Source of the DNA: a bacterium
GTDB taxonomy: Bacteria > Myxococcota_A > Polyangia > Nannocystales > Nannocystaceae
NCBI GenBank assembly: GCA_024742475.1
Contig: JANSYI010000002.1
Span: 124,001-188,000 of the forward strand
Direction: 5' to 3'
DNA length: 64,000 nucleotides
Shown here in pieces: positions 49,843 to 58,789 of the stretch. The notes under the pieces were generated by a model. It saw nothing but the letters and a program-made list of their open reading frames with translations, searched no databases and had not been told where the DNA came from. The translations under genes and the position numbers were made by a program. Within the stretch, counting starts at the first letter, position 1; each line of letters opens with the position of its first letter.

Positions 49843-50660
49843 GCCGGGGTGCACACGGTGGCGTCGTCGGCCGGGTCGAGCGTCGGCTCGCAGATCTGCC
49901 CCTTGGCGCAGGTCGGCGCCTTGGAATCGCAGGTCTCGAAGCACAGCGGCAGCGCGCCATCGAACTGAATGATGCAGGTGCCCTCGGCGCAGACGGGGTC
50001 GTCGGCGGACCCGCTGCAAACCTCGACACACACGCCTTCGTTGGTCTCGGGGTCGACGTGAAAGCACATCGCTTCAGCGCCACAGTCGTCGACGCCCGTG
50101 AACCCGGAGCCTTCGACCGCGCAGGGCTGCCCCACCGGCACCGGGTCGAAGTCGACCGGCGTGCAACGGCTCGCGTTCCAGACCTCGCCACCATCGTTGG
50201 CCCACGGCATGCATTTCTCGCCTTGGGGGCAGTCCTCCATGAACACGTTGCACTCGTAGTCCACGCCCCCGCCGTCGACCGGACAGCCGCCATAGAAGCC
50301 GCACGCCGTGTCGAGCGTGTCGTCGACGAACGTCGTGCCCCCGGTGCTCGAGGTGCCCAGGCCCGTGCTGGTCGTCATCGCCATCGTGGGGTCGCTCGCC
50401 GACCAGGTCGTCCCGGCCCCGGTCGAGCCTTCGCCGATGCCGGTCGAGGTGCTCGAGCTGCTCGAGCTGCTCGCGGCGTCGACCACCTCGCCGTTGTCCG
50501 TCACCGTCGGACCGCAGGCGGTGAGCATCGAGCCCACCGCGATCACGATCGCCGCGGTTCCGCTCCACGGGCCCGGACTCGAACGCAACGGCGCGGCGCA
50601 GAACGGACAGACGCGTTCGGTGCCGCGCACGTGCCGATCACAAGAAGGACAAGGCAGCAT
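49839..50660 (-). CDS. Zinc-ribbon, TM/lipobox and Cys-rich protein coupled to the radical SAM enzyme
   Basis: The product has 273 residues from ATG 50660. The N-terminus is a four-Cys zinc ribbon (Cys4, Cys7, Cys18, Cys21: CPSCDRH...CPFC), then a hydrophobic segment about 35-48 ending in LTAC, which looks like a lipobox at Cys49. A Ser/Thr/Gly linker reaches about residue 108. The C-terminal part is Cys-rich with NDGGEVWNASRC, as in the lipoprotein at 37540. Having a cytosol-type zinc ribbon before the membrane segment is unusual for a lipoprotein. TACAAT ends 6 nt upstream of the ATG, and the stop is coupled to the radical SAM start. Confidence 0.85.
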   Translation of the reverse strand: MLPCPSCDRHVRGTERVCPFCAAPLRSSPGPWSGTAAIVIAVGSMLTACGPTVTDNGEVVDAASSSSSSSTSTGIGEGSTGAGTTWSASDPTMAMTTSTGLGTSSTGGTTFVDDTLDTACGFYGGCPVDGGGVDYECNVFMEDCPQGEKCMPWANDGGEVWNASRCTPVDFDPVPVGQPCAVEGSGFTGVDDCGAEAMCFHVDPETNEGVCVEVCSGSADDPVCAEGTCIIQFDGALPLCFETCDSKAPTCAKGQICEPTLDPADDATVCTPA

Positions 50661-50666
50661 GAAGGG

Positions 50667-50672
50667 ATTGTA
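50667..50672 (-). promoter_or_regulatory. -10 element of the radical SAM operon (leaderless)
   Basis: TACAAT, five of six bases matching TATAAT, on the minus strand ends 6 nt before ATG 50660. This is the best single example of the leaderless pattern in the window. It lies in a 132-bp region divergent from the kinase gene at 50793. Confidence 0.6.
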
Positions 50673-50792
50673 CCGTTCTCGAGACGTTTTTGTTAGCTTT
50701 CAGGCTCCGTCATTCCTGCCGAAACCCGCCCCCGCATCGCGCCCCGACAGGGCGGGCGCTGTTTCTGCTGTCATGGCGCTCTCGGGTACGCG

Positions 50793-53336
50793 ATGAGCGA
50801 GACGACCGAATCGGACAGCGACCTAGCCTTGCTACGCGCGTCCCCCTCGACGGATTCGATGGACAAGCGGCGCACCGCCGAAGCCGTCGCTGGCGCGCTG
50901 TTCGGGCTCGGCGACGCGGTCAAGGTCGGCCGGTTCTCGCTTCTCGATCGCTGCGGCGCGGGTGCGATGGGCATCGTCTACTCCGCGTGGGATCCTCGCC
51001 TGAACCGGAAGGTCGCAATCAAGGTGCTGCGGGAGTCCGGGGACGACGTCGGTCGGATCCTGCGCGAGGCCCGGGCCGCCGCGAGCCTCAGCCATCCCAA
51101 CACGGTCACGGTCTACGACGCGGACAACGACGCGGGTCGCTCGTACATCGCGATGGAGTTCATCGAGGGCTCCACGCTCGGGGCGTGGCTGTCCGCCGAG
51201 CCGAGGTCTCAGGCCGAGCTCGAAGACGTCTTCGCCCAGCTGGCGCGTGGCCTTCATGCGGCGCACGCCGCCGGCCTCATCCACCGCGACTTCAAGCCAG
51301 CCAACGTGATGATCTCCCGCAGGGACGGGCGGAACGTGGCGCAGATCCTCGACTTCGGGCTCACGGTGGCGGCAGAGGCAGGGGCCAACGAGCGCATCGC
51401 GGGTACACCCGCGTACATGGCTCCCGAGATTCGCATCGGCGATCCGCCGACGGCCGCGAGCGACCAGTACGCGTTCTTCGTCGCGCTGTACGAAGCGCTC
51501 ACCGGCGCCCGACCGCGGACGCGCCCCGTGCCCCTCGATGGCGTCCCGCGGAGGCTCCGCAGCCTCGTGCAGACCGGCTTGGCGACCGAGCCCTCACAGC
51601 GCCACGCCTCGATGAAGGCCGTCGCCGAGGCGTTGGCTCCCCAACGCTCTCGCGTGTCCCTTTGGGCCATCGGCGCGCTCGCGGTCGCTGGAGGGGTCGG
51701 CACGGCGATGATGGGTCCAGAGCCCGCCGTGGACCCGTGCGCGCAGACGGAGCGTGCATGGTCCGAGGCCTTCGGTGCACCCGAGCTCGACGACGCTCGA
51801 CTCAGCGCGGCGCTGGAGACGTATCGCCAAGATTGGCTGGCTGCTCGCGCGGAGGTCTGCGAGGCGACGTTTCACCGCGGCGTGCAATCGCAGGACCTGC
51901 TCGAGGTCCGCAACACGTGTCTGCAGTCCTCGGCGTTTGCCGCGGCCGCGTTGGCGCAGTCCGTCGAAGAGGACGCTTCGCGCACGTCTAGAGCCCTCGC
52001 CGCGGTCGCTTTGCTGCCCGCTGCGCGTGACTGCACACGCGCCGCAGGGGAGCCCGACACCCCCTCGGAGCCCCTCGAACGGGCGCTCGCAGCCCTGGGT
52101 GCGCAACTGGGGGTGCTGGAGTGGTCCGAAGCGGCCGCCTCCGCCCGAGCCCTGTCCGAGCTGCCCAAGGGCTCCGCGTCCCAGGAGGTCCGCCGATCCC
52201 TGCTGACGTCGACCGCGCTCGAGCGGACGGGCGCGCGGGTCGAGGCCGCGGCGCTGCTCGACGCAGCGGCCCAGCTCGCGATCACCGAGGAGGAGCCCGC
52301 GGCGGCCGCGTCCGTAGCGGTCGAAAAGATCTGGATGCTCGGCGTGCGGGGCCACGACCTCGACGCGGCGCGAGAGTGGGAGCGGCTGGGGCAGGCGTGG
52401 CTCGAGGTCGCGGGGCTCTCCGGAGGACTCACCAGCGCGCGCCTGCGCGACCGGCTCGGCAACGCCGCCGCGGACCTCGACGCGATCGACGAGTCGCGGC
52501 AGCTGCACCGAGAAGCGCTCGAGATCGCGATCGCAGCGGTGGGAGAGAACGCGCCGGCGACCATCCCCTTCCGCGTCCACCTGCACAGCGTTCTTCAGCG
52601 CAGTGGCGACGAGGCTCGCGCGTTGCGGGCACAGACCCGCGCGCTCATCGAGCGGTACTACGGCTACGACCACCCGATCCTCGCGGTGCTCCTCTCCGGG
52701 GGGCGCATATCGTTCGAACGTCCCGGCGAGTGCGAGGCCGCGGTGCCCGACCTCGAAGAGGCGCTGCGGATCAAGGAGGGGCACTACGGCGCCGACGCCA
52801 TCGACATCGTGCCGCCGCTGACGAGCCTCGCCAACTGTCAGGGGCTCGCTGGAGACCTCAAGGGTGCATCCGCGTCGTTGCGTCGGGCGGTCGAGATTCG
52901 AGAGAGCCACGAGGGCGCCGAGTCTCCCGCCCTGTTCCCGGCGATGTTCAACCTGTCCATCTCCGAGCTCGCGGCGCAGGAGCACGCGCTCGCCCTCGAG
53001 CACGCACAGCGGGCGCTGGAGCTTCGGACCGCGGCGGTGGGCGCGGGGCACACTCAGCTCTTTGGCCCTTGGCTGCTCGTTGCGATGGCGCTCGACCGGG
53101 TAGGCCGCGCAGACGAAGCGCTGCAGGGCTTTGCGACCGCAATCGCGCTCGAAGATGCGTCCGCGACCGACCCCTACGACCGCGTCGAAGCCCGCCTGGA
53201 GTACGGGCGCGCGCTGGCCCGCAGTGGCCGAGCCGAAGCGTCGGCGCGACGGTACGCGGAGGCGACCGCAATCGTGCAGAGCGCCAACGACCCGGCCGTC
53301 CAGGCGCTCTACGACGACTTCGACCGCTCGCTCTAG
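50793..53336 (+). CDS. Membrane Ser/Thr protein kinase with C-terminal TPR sensor region
   Basis: The protein has 847 residues from ATG 50793. Kinase domain about 46-285: GAGAMG 55-60, Lys77 (KVAIKVL), HRD 164-166 in HRDFKPAN, DFG 187-189, APE 210-212. The predicted TM helix is about 289-307. The TPR region follows, from about 460 onward (LRDRLGNAAADLDAIDESRQLHREALEIA, GDLKGASASLRRAVEIRESHEG). Architecture and the HRDFKP, DQYAFFVALYEALTG blocks match the two other complete kinases in the window. Its TAG shares a CTAG with the converging lipoprotein gene. Confidence 0.95.
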   Translation: MSETTESDSDLALLRASPSTDSMDKRRTAEAVAGALFGLGDAVKVGRFSLLDRCGAGAMGIVYSAWDPRLNRKVAIKVLRESGDDVGRILREARAAASLSHPNTVTVYDADNDAGRSYIAMEFIEGSTLGAWLSAEPRSQAELEDVFAQLARGLHAAHAAGLIHRDFKPANVMISRRDGRNVAQILDFGLTVAAEAGANERIAGTPAYMAPEIRIGDPPTAASDQYAFFVALYEALTGARPRTRPVPLDGVPRRLRSLVQTGLATEPSQRHASMKAVAEALAPQRSRVSLWAIGALAVAGGVGTAMMGPEPAVDPCAQTERAWSEAFGAPELDDARLSAALETYRQDWLAARAEVCEATFHRGVQSQDLLEVRNTCLQSSAFAAAALAQSVEEDASRTSRALAAVALLPAARDCTRAAGEPDTPSEPLERALAALGAQLGVLEWSEAAASARALSELPKGSASQEVRRSLLTSTALERTGARVEAAALLDAAAQLAITEEEPAAAASVAVEKIWMLGVRGHDLDAAREWERLGQAWLEVAGLSGGLTSARLRDRLGNAAADLDAIDESRQLHREALEIAIAAVGENAPATIPFRVHLHSVLQRSGDEARALRAQTRALIERYYGYDHPILAVLLSGGRISFERPGECEAAVPDLEEALRIKEGHYGADAIDIVPPLTSLANCQGLAGDLKGASASLRRAVEIRESHEGAESPALFPAMFNLSISELAAQEHALALEHAQRALELRTAAVGAGHTQLFGPWLLVAMALDRVGRADEALQGFATAIALEDASATDPYDRVEARLEYGRALARSGRAEASARRYAEATAIVQSANDPAVQALYDDFDRSL

Positions 53337-54241
53337 CGCGAAGGCCTGCGCCGCAGCTTGGTCCAGTGCGTGGCGAACCCGCCCTTCCACCACACGACGT
53401 CCTCTCGGACGGGCACGAAGGCGTACTCGAACGCAGAGGGGATCACCATCTGCCCGACGTAGCCGGAGGCGTCGGACTCTCGGTCCCACTTGCCGTACAC
53501 GACGTAGTGCCCCTTGGCGTGCAGCGACACCTTGGCGATGCGGGTCGTCGTGGTGTGGTCGGGCCACTTCGCATCCGGCGAGGTGCGCTTGCGCGTCACT
53601 CGGACCTCGTCCGCGCCGATGTCCACGTCGCGGTAGAAGTTGAAGGTGGCGTGATCGACGTCTTGCGTCCACGCGCCCTGCACGAGCCGTTCGAAGTCGT
53701 CGAGCTCGACCGAGAGCAGCACCTTGTCGAACAGGGTCGCGTCGTAGCGCACGCCCTCGTCGTCGAGCCGTTGGCGAAGCGTCCGCACAATGTCCCGATA
53801 CAGCACGTGCTCGGGGTCGTGCATGGAGGGCACGACCAGCGCGTCGCGATCGTAGTCCAAGTAGGTGACCGCCGCTTCCACCGCGATGTGCCGCAGGCAC
53901 ACGTCCGCGTCGGCCATCCACGGGACGAGGGCCACGAGATCGCTGGGTGCCCGCAGAGGCACCTCGTCGGCAGTGGCCTTCAGCAACGTGAGCGTGACGA
54001 GCCCACGCGCGCCGCACTCGATCGACATCCCGTTTTGCTGCGACAGATCCTTCGGCGCCGGCAGTCCGCCGCGCAGCCCCTCGAAGAATGCATCGACCTC
54101 CTGCGGCTCGGCTCGCCCCGCGGCCGCGGGTGCCACGACCTCGCGCGGGGCCGCCGGCGTGCTCGGCTCGGCCCCGCATGCAGCCGAGGCGAAGCACACG
54201 ACAATCGTGGCGCGTCGAAGGGGAGCGATCAGGGCGTTCAT
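53333..54241 (-). CDS. Lipoprotein of unknown function
   Basis: The product has 302 residues from ATG 54241, overlapping the upstream stop by 4 bp (ATGA). MNALIAPLRRATIVVC then ASAAC gives a lipobox at Cys22. The rest is mixed alpha/beta with WMADADVCLRHIAVEAAVTYLDYDRDALVV, RTLRQRLDDEGVRYDATLF, FNFYRDVDIGADEVRVTRKR and YVVYGKWDRESDASGYVGQM. No known domain is recognised. It is cotranscribed with the tail-anchored protein, and its stop overlaps that of the kinase gene on the other strand. Confidence 0.7.
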   Translation of the reverse strand: MNALIAPLRRATIVVCFASAACGAEPSTPAAPREVVAPAAAGRAEPQEVDAFFEGLRGGLPAPKDLSQQNGMSIECGARGLVTLTLLKATADEVPLRAPSDLVALVPWMADADVCLRHIAVEAAVTYLDYDRDALVVPSMHDPEHVLYRDIVRTLRQRLDDEGVRYDATLFDKVLLSVELDDFERLVQGAWTQDVDHATFNFYRDVDIGADEVRVTRKRTSPDAKWPDHTTTTRIAKVSLHAKGHYVVYGKWDRESDASGYVGQMVIPSAFEYAFVPVREDVVWWKGGFATHWTKLRRRPSR

Positions 54242-54735
54242 AGCAGTGACCGCACCAAGGAAATCATCAAGGCCAGCACGACGACGCCGAACAGCAGCGT
54301 GGTCGCGGCTCTCCAGGCCGGGTGTGTACCGAGCGCCTCCAGGGCCGAAGCTTCGGGGAGGTCGTCGGGCACGTCCACGCCGTCGGCTTGCATCTGGGTC
54401 GCAATCTCGACGCGCGCAGCCTCGAGCGTGGCGATCCACTCCCACACGACGGGTCGGCCGAGCGCACGGCCGCCGCGCAAGGGCATGGGATCGACCGGGA
54501 CGGCGATCTCTTCCGTGCTTCGATACACGGCGTACTTCGCGAGCGCAGCACGGGCCTCGGTGATCTCGCGAACGGCAGAGGTGACCGCAAGGTCTTCTTC
54601 GACGTCCGCGTGGCGCCGCACGGGCATGGAACGCAAGGCCGAAATCGACGAGCCCAGCGCGATGTAGGCGTCACGCAAGAGCTCGCTCGTATCCAACGCC
54701 GGCTCGGTCGAAGTCGACTGATGCGGCGTACCCAT
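54238..54735 (-). CDS. Small tail-anchored membrane protein
   Basis: From ATG 54735 the protein has 165 residues. The first 140 are soluble and helical (SELLRDAYIALGSSISALRSM, AVREITEARAALAKYAVY). A single hydrophobic helix at the very C-terminus (TTLLFGVVVLALMISLVRSLL) should anchor it with the bulk in the cytoplasm. TACTCT ends 8 nt before the ATG. Its function is unknown; it is coupled to the lipoprotein downstream. Confidence 0.72.
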   Translation of the reverse strand: MGTPHQSTSTEPALDTSELLRDAYIALGSSISALRSMPVRRHADVEEDLAVTSAVREITEARAALAKYAVYRSTEEIAVPVDPMPLRGGRALGRPVVWEWIATLEAARVEIATQMQADGVDVPDDLPEASALEALGTHPAWRAATTLLFGVVVLALMISLVRSLL

Positions 54736-54743
54736 CCAAGAGG

Positions 54744-54749
54744 AGAGTA
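54744..54749 (-). promoter_or_regulatory. Putative -10 element (leaderless)
   Basis: TACTCT on the minus strand ends 8 nt before ATG 54735. Confidence 0.45.
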
Positions 54750-54852
54750 GCCCACCGCACCGCGCCGCGCCGCGCCCCGGGTGAACCTTCTTGTCCCTCT
54801 CGTATCGGAGCCGAGCGGACGAGAAGGCAGGCCGGCCGCTGCGGCGCAGCCC

Positions 54853-55707
54853 CTACGCCCGAGTTGCCGTCAGCACGTTGCACACCGCTTCGAGCACGAT
54901 CGGACGTCCCGGCCCACCGGACCGCGCGTGCATCGACGCGTCGAAGGCGGACCGGACCGCGGCCCTCTCCGCCTCGGTGCACTCGCGCACGATCGCTCCG
55001 GCGATGGGGTTGTCCAACATCGTCGACCACGCCACCTCGGCGCTGGGCAGGACGAACTCGGTTCGGAATTGCCGGGTCTGCACGTCGCGAAAGCCGGCTT
55101 CGGTGACCTCGGCCGCGAACGCCTCGGGGTCGGCGACGACGAGCCAGTCCGGTGGCGACATGCCGTCGGTGATGCGCTCCGGGAGCGCCTCCATCATCGG
55201 GCCGAACTGGGCGCGGAACATCTCGTTGTGCTCGGGCGCAACCCACGACGTCGCCGCAAACACGCCGCCGGGACGAAGCACGCGCGCCGCCTCCCGCCAC
55301 CCTGCCGCGCGGTCGGGGAAGAGGAAGATGCCAAAGCACGAGAACGCCGCGTCAAAGCTCGCGTCGGCCTCGGACAGGGCCTGCCCGTCCTGCACGGTGC
55401 ACGAGAACGCGTCCGGCTCGAAGCGCGCGCGTGCTTTGTCCCGGGCGATGTTCACCATGCCCTCGGAGAAATCGCAGCCGACCACGAAGTCGGTTCCGCC
55501 TCGCGCTCTGTGACGCTGCGCCCGTTCGATCGCGGGGATGAGCAGCGCTCCGCTGCCGCAGGCGATGTCGAGGACACGCGCCCCCTCGGGCAGCCGCGCG
55601 TCCGTCATCGCCAGCATGCTGCGAGCGATGTACCCGGTAAGCGGCGCGAACACGCGGTCGTAGGTCGAGGCGTGCTGTCCCCAGGGGTCGGTCGAGTCTT
55701 CGCTCAC
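54853..55707 (-). CDS. SAM-dependent methyltransferase (class I, UbiE-like)
   Basis: The protein has 284 residues from GTG 55707. The SAM-binding motif I is VLDIACGSGALLIPAIERA, followed by FVVGCDFSEGMVNIARDKA (acidic strand-2 end), FSCTVQDGQALSEADASFDAAFSCFGIFLFPDRAAGWREAARVL and RPGGVFAATSWVAPEHNEMF. This order is typical of ubiquinone/menaquinone-biosynthesis-like methyltransferases acting on small molecules. The substrate is unknown. A 117-bp GC-rich stretch with no gene follows its stop. Confidence 0.93.
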   Translation of the reverse strand: MSEDSTDPWGQHASTYDRVFAPLTGYIARSMLAMTDARLPEGARVLDIACGSGALLIPAIERAQRHRARGGTDFVVGCDFSEGMVNIARDKARARFEPDAFSCTVQDGQALSEADASFDAAFSCFGIFLFPDRAAGWREAARVLRPGGVFAATSWVAPEHNEMFRAQFGPMMEALPERITDGMSPPDWLVVADPEAFAAEVTEAGFRDVQTRQFRTEFVLPSAEVAWSTMLDNPIAGAIVRECTEAERAAVRSAFDASMHARSGGPGRPIVLEAVCNVLTATRA

Positions 55708-55884
55708 CCCGACGTCGTATCACCACCGACGCCTTCGCGCTGCGACACGATGACCTGCTTCAGGCCGTTCGAGTGTCGCGAGTCGCGACGCTCGTGGCGC
55801 CTGAGCTGCGCTGACGCATCCCGAGTTCCGTGATTGGCGAAGTTCAGGCGTTCCGAGGGTGCGTGCACTGGTACGGTCGAAGGC

Positions 55885-56322
55885 GTGCGCCGGTTCGCGG
55901 ACCTTCACGACATCTCGAACCCAGACGTTCGGGCAAAGTTTGCGGGCTATCCAGCGCCAGTCCGCACCAAGATGCTTCGGCTTCGGCGCTTGATCTTCGA
56001 GACCGCCGTCGCGCATGACCTCTTGGCGACGATGAAGGAGTCGCTCAGCTGGGGGGAGCCGAGCTACCTCGCCAAGGGCGGGAGTGCGGTTCGCATCGAT
56101 TGGAAGCCGGCCACCCCCGGCCGATACGCCATGTACTTCCACTGCCAGACGTCGTTGGTCGAGACCTTCCGGGTCGTACATCCTGACGAGCTCTCGTTCG
56201 AGGGGAATCGCGCGATCGTCTTCGAGCGTTCGGCGGCGGTCCCGGTTGGCGCGGTTCGTCACTGCGTCTCGCTCGCGCTCCGGTACCACGCGCTGAAGCG
56301 ACTGCCGCTGCTGGGGGTTTGA
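55885..56322 (+). CDS. DUF1801-domain protein
   Basis: I choose GTG 55885 because TACGGT ends 7 nt upstream and the family normally begins here; TTG 55834 is an alternative. The product has 145 residues. Features are DVRAKFAGYPAPVRTKMLRLRRLIFETA, SLSWGEPSYLAKGGSAVRIDWK and GRYAMYFHCQTSLVETFR, the core of the DUF1801/YdhG-like small cytoplasmic proteins. Their role is not well known; a frataxin-like fold has been described for relatives. Confidence 0.85.
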   Translation: MRRFADLHDISNPDVRAKFAGYPAPVRTKMLRLRRLIFETAVAHDLLATMKESLSWGEPSYLAKGGSAVRIDWKPATPGRYAMYFHCQTSLVETFRVVHPDELSFEGNRAIVFERSAAVPVGAVRHCVSLALRYHALKRLPLLGV

Positions 56323-56352
56323 GTCGTCGCAAGCGATCCAGAGCGCGGAGCC

Positions 56353-57354
56353 CTACTCCCAGTCGTCGGCCCGCGCGCTCGGGTCGATGTAGGGATGCCC
56401 TTGGTCATCGAACGTGTCGGGCGTCTGCGCGCTCATGAGGACCTCGTCGGTGTACCAGCTCGCGTCCACAAACGGCGACCCGTTCCAGTAGTCGCCATAT
56501 TGGATGAACGCGATGGATCGGTCCGCTGCACCGAGGGTGATCCCGTCGACTTGGCCGATGAACCCGTCGTCGAGCCAGAACCGGATGAACCCGGTCTCGT
56601 CCGCCGCCAGGTGCACGTGCCACTGCAGCATGTGCCAACGGCCGGTCTCGATCGGCGGGAACGACTCGGGCCTGAGATTGGCCACCCCCGCGTACTCGCG
56701 GGTCGCACCGAACAGCTCCGAGCGCTCCGCACAGGCCTGCGCCGCGAAGTTTCCCAGCTGCAGGGTCAGCCGATCGCCAGGGTCGCCGTTGTCGAACTCG
56801 ATGCGCATCCACTTGAGCGCGCCCCACCCATCCGCAGGCTGCTCGCCGTAGCCGAAGCAGAACCCCTCGGGGAAGAACACGCCTTGTCGCATCCACAGGT
56901 CGTCGCCCTGCCCGACCGTGACGTCGGGCTGACCATAGCTGCCCCCGAAATAGTTGCTGCCTGCGTCGATGGACGTGCGGCAGGACTGGCCCACGCCATC
57001 GACGGCTTCGTCTCCGCTGTAGACAACCGAGACGGCGCTGTGCAGCGCGTCCGGCCCCACGGCGTCCGTCCCAGGCTCGCCGTCGTCACAGTCCATGCGA
57101 AAGAACGGCGTGTAGCCGGGGGCGCCATCGCCAGAGGACGAGCTCGAGTCCATCGAGCCCCCCATCGTGCTCTCGTCCTCGCCACCGGTGGGGGGGACCG
57201 TGTCGATCCCCGACGACGACGAGCCCGATCCGCTCGTCGTCCCGGACGTCGTCGCGTTCGCATCGCCCGAGCTCCCCGACGAGACGTCCGCGAGGGGTTC
57301 CCCGGCGCAACCGAGCCCAAACGCGAGGAGAGGGAGAAGTGCACGCAGACGCAT
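56353..57354 (-). CDS. Lipoprotein with concanavalin/polysaccharide-lyase-like domain
   Basis: The product has 333 residues from ATG 57354; MRLRALLPLLAFGLGC gives lipobox GLGC (Cys16). A Ser/Gly/Thr/Asp linker covers about 24-80. The rest (about 85-333) has the blocks DLWMRQGVFFPEGFCFGYG, ADGWGALKWMRIEF, TGRWHMLQWHVHLAADETGFIRFWLDDG and SIAFIQYGDYWNGSPFVDASWYTDEV. These are typical of concanavalin-like jelly rolls of alginate/glucuronan lyase (PL7/14/20) type. It might bind or cleave polysaccharide. The catalytic residues cannot be assigned. TATCGT lies 6 nt upstream. Confidence 0.8.
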   Translation of the reverse strand: MRLRALLPLLAFGLGCAGEPLADVSSGSSGDANATTSGTTSGSGSSSSGIDTVPPTGGEDESTMGGSMDSSSSSGDGAPGYTPFFRMDCDDGEPGTDAVGPDALHSAVSVVYSGDEAVDGVGQSCRTSIDAGSNYFGGSYGQPDVTVGQGDDLWMRQGVFFPEGFCFGYGEQPADGWGALKWMRIEFDNGDPGDRLTLQLGNFAAQACAERSELFGATREYAGVANLRPESFPPIETGRWHMLQWHVHLAADETGFIRFWLDDGFIGQVDGITLGAADRSIAFIQYGDYWNGSPFVDASWYTDEVLMSAQTPDTFDDQGHPYIDPSARADDWE

Positions 57355-57360
57355 GACGCG

Positions 57361-57366
57361 ACGATA
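57361..57366 (-). promoter_or_regulatory. Putative -10 element (leaderless)
   Basis: TATCGT on the minus strand ends 6 nt before ATG 57354. Confidence 0.5.
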
Positions 57367-57418
57367 CGCGCCCCTCGCCGGCGGTTGTCCTTACCTGCGC
57401 TGCGCAGGTTCGCCTGCC

Positions 57419-58678
57419 CTACCGATGCTTGGCGATGAGCGCCTCGATGCGATCGCAGGCCGTGCTCAGCGTGTCCCAGTCGGGGCCGAAGCTGAAGCGG
57501 CTGTAGCTGCGGAAGCGCGAGGCGTTCTGTCGGCGCTTGCCCGGGTTGACGTCGAAGAACTCGCCGGGGACGGTGATGACCTTCTCTTCGAGGGCGGCGC
57601 GGAACAGACCCATGCCGTCGCTCAGCGGCTCGGGGAGCTTGGAGAGGTTGCCCCACGCGTAGAAGGTGCCCTCGGGCATGTGGTCGAACTCGACGCCGAG
57701 ATCTTGCAGGCGCGCGATGAACCGGTTGCGCTTGCGGCGAAACTGCGTGCTGATCGCGCGAGTCTCGGCGTCGACGACGCTGGGCTCGAGCGCGGCCAGG
57801 GCTGCACGCTGCAGGGGACGACTGCCGCCACCGTCGAGAAAGCTGCCCGCGCTGCCCATGACGTCGATCACCGACTTGGGGCCGACCGTCCACGCCACCC
57901 GCCAGCCGGGGTAGCGCCAGTTCTTGGTCAGGCCGTCGAAGAGCACCACCGGGTCGCGGTCGACGTCCTCCACGTAGCGCGCGGCGCTCTCGACCGGCAG
58001 CTCTCCGGGCGTCTCGGCCCAGATGTAGTGCGAGTAGAACTCGTCGAGCAGCAGCGTGCAGTCGAGCTCGCGCGCGACGTGCACGAACCCGCGCAGATCT
58101 TCCCCGCCGACGAGCTTGCCGGTGGGGTTGCACGGGTTGGACATCAGCAAGGCGGAGAGGCCGCGGCCTTGAACCTCCTTGCGGAGGTCTTCGGGACTGA
58201 ACGCGTATCCACGTTCGGGCTCGAGCAGGATCGGGATCGACGTGAATGCGCGGAAGATCTCGAGCAGCTCTTCGTAGGCCGTGTAGTCGGGCAGGAAGTG
58301 GCCCAGATGGACGGTGCCGATGCTGGCCGCTGCCCGGGTGAGCGCTGCCCGGCCCCCAGAGCTGATCGCGACGTTCTCTGCCGTGTACTGGGACGGCATC
58401 CCCTTGCGATAGAGGCGGTTGTACATCGCGGCGACTGCCTCGCGCAGCTCGGTGAGGCCGGCCACGGGCGCGTAGTCGCGGTCGAACTCGGCGATCTCGA
58501 CGGTGTTGATTCGCGGGGGCGCGCCGTCGATCTCGCCGGTCTCGGGCTGGCCCTGCCCCAGGTTGCACCACGAGGGGTCGTTGCCGTCGAAACCCCGCTT
58601 GACCGCCTCGGTCGTCACGTAGATGACGCCGGTGCGGGGAACGGCACGAAACGCGGATGGGGTCGAGGGAGCCTCCAC
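57419..58678 (-). CDS. Class I/II PLP-dependent aminotransferase
   Basis: The protein has 419 residues from GTG 58678, with TAGGCT 6 nt upstream. Family marks are YAPVAGLTELREAVAAMYNRLY, NVAISSGGRAALTRAAASIG, LLMSNPCNPTGKLVGGEDL, LLLDEFYSHYIW, the PLP Lys in FDGLTKNWRYPGWRVAW, and SRFRSYSRFSFG carrying the substrate-carboxylate Arg. It transfers an amino group between an amino acid and a keto acid; the acceptor is unknown. It is monocistronic and divergent from the histone-tail gene. Confidence 0.93.
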   Translation of the reverse strand: MEAPSTPSAFRAVPRTGVIYVTTEAVKRGFDGNDPSWCNLGQGQPETGEIDGAPPRINTVEIAEFDRDYAPVAGLTELREAVAAMYNRLYRKGMPSQYTAENVAISSGGRAALTRAAASIGTVHLGHFLPDYTAYEELLEIFRAFTSIPILLEPERGYAFSPEDLRKEVQGRGLSALLMSNPCNPTGKLVGGEDLRGFVHVARELDCTLLLDEFYSHYIWAETPGELPVESAARYVEDVDRDPVVLFDGLTKNWRYPGWRVAWTVGPKSVIDVMGSAGSFLDGGGSRPLQRAALAALEPSVVDAETRAISTQFRRKRNRFIARLQDLGVEFDHMPEGTFYAWGNLSKLPEPLSDGMGLFRAALEEKVITVPGEFFDVNPGKRRQNASRFRSYSRFSFGPDWDTLSTACDRIEALIAKHR

Positions 58679-58684
58679 CGGCGG

Positions 58685-58690
58685 AGCCTA
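58685..58690 (-). promoter_or_regulatory. Putative -10 element of the aminotransferase gene (leaderless)
   Basis: TAGGCT on the minus strand ends 6 nt before GTG 58678. A second TAGGCT on the plus strand at 58757-58762 may serve the histone-tail gene, with a leader of about 20 nt. Confidence 0.5.
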
Positions 58691-58789
58691 CACCGCACGC
58701 GCGCGGCCGTCTAAACCGAGCACGCGGCCATTTGACCCCGGGTTGGGGCCCCATTAGGCTCCAAGCCCCGACGGGATTGGCCTGCGACC

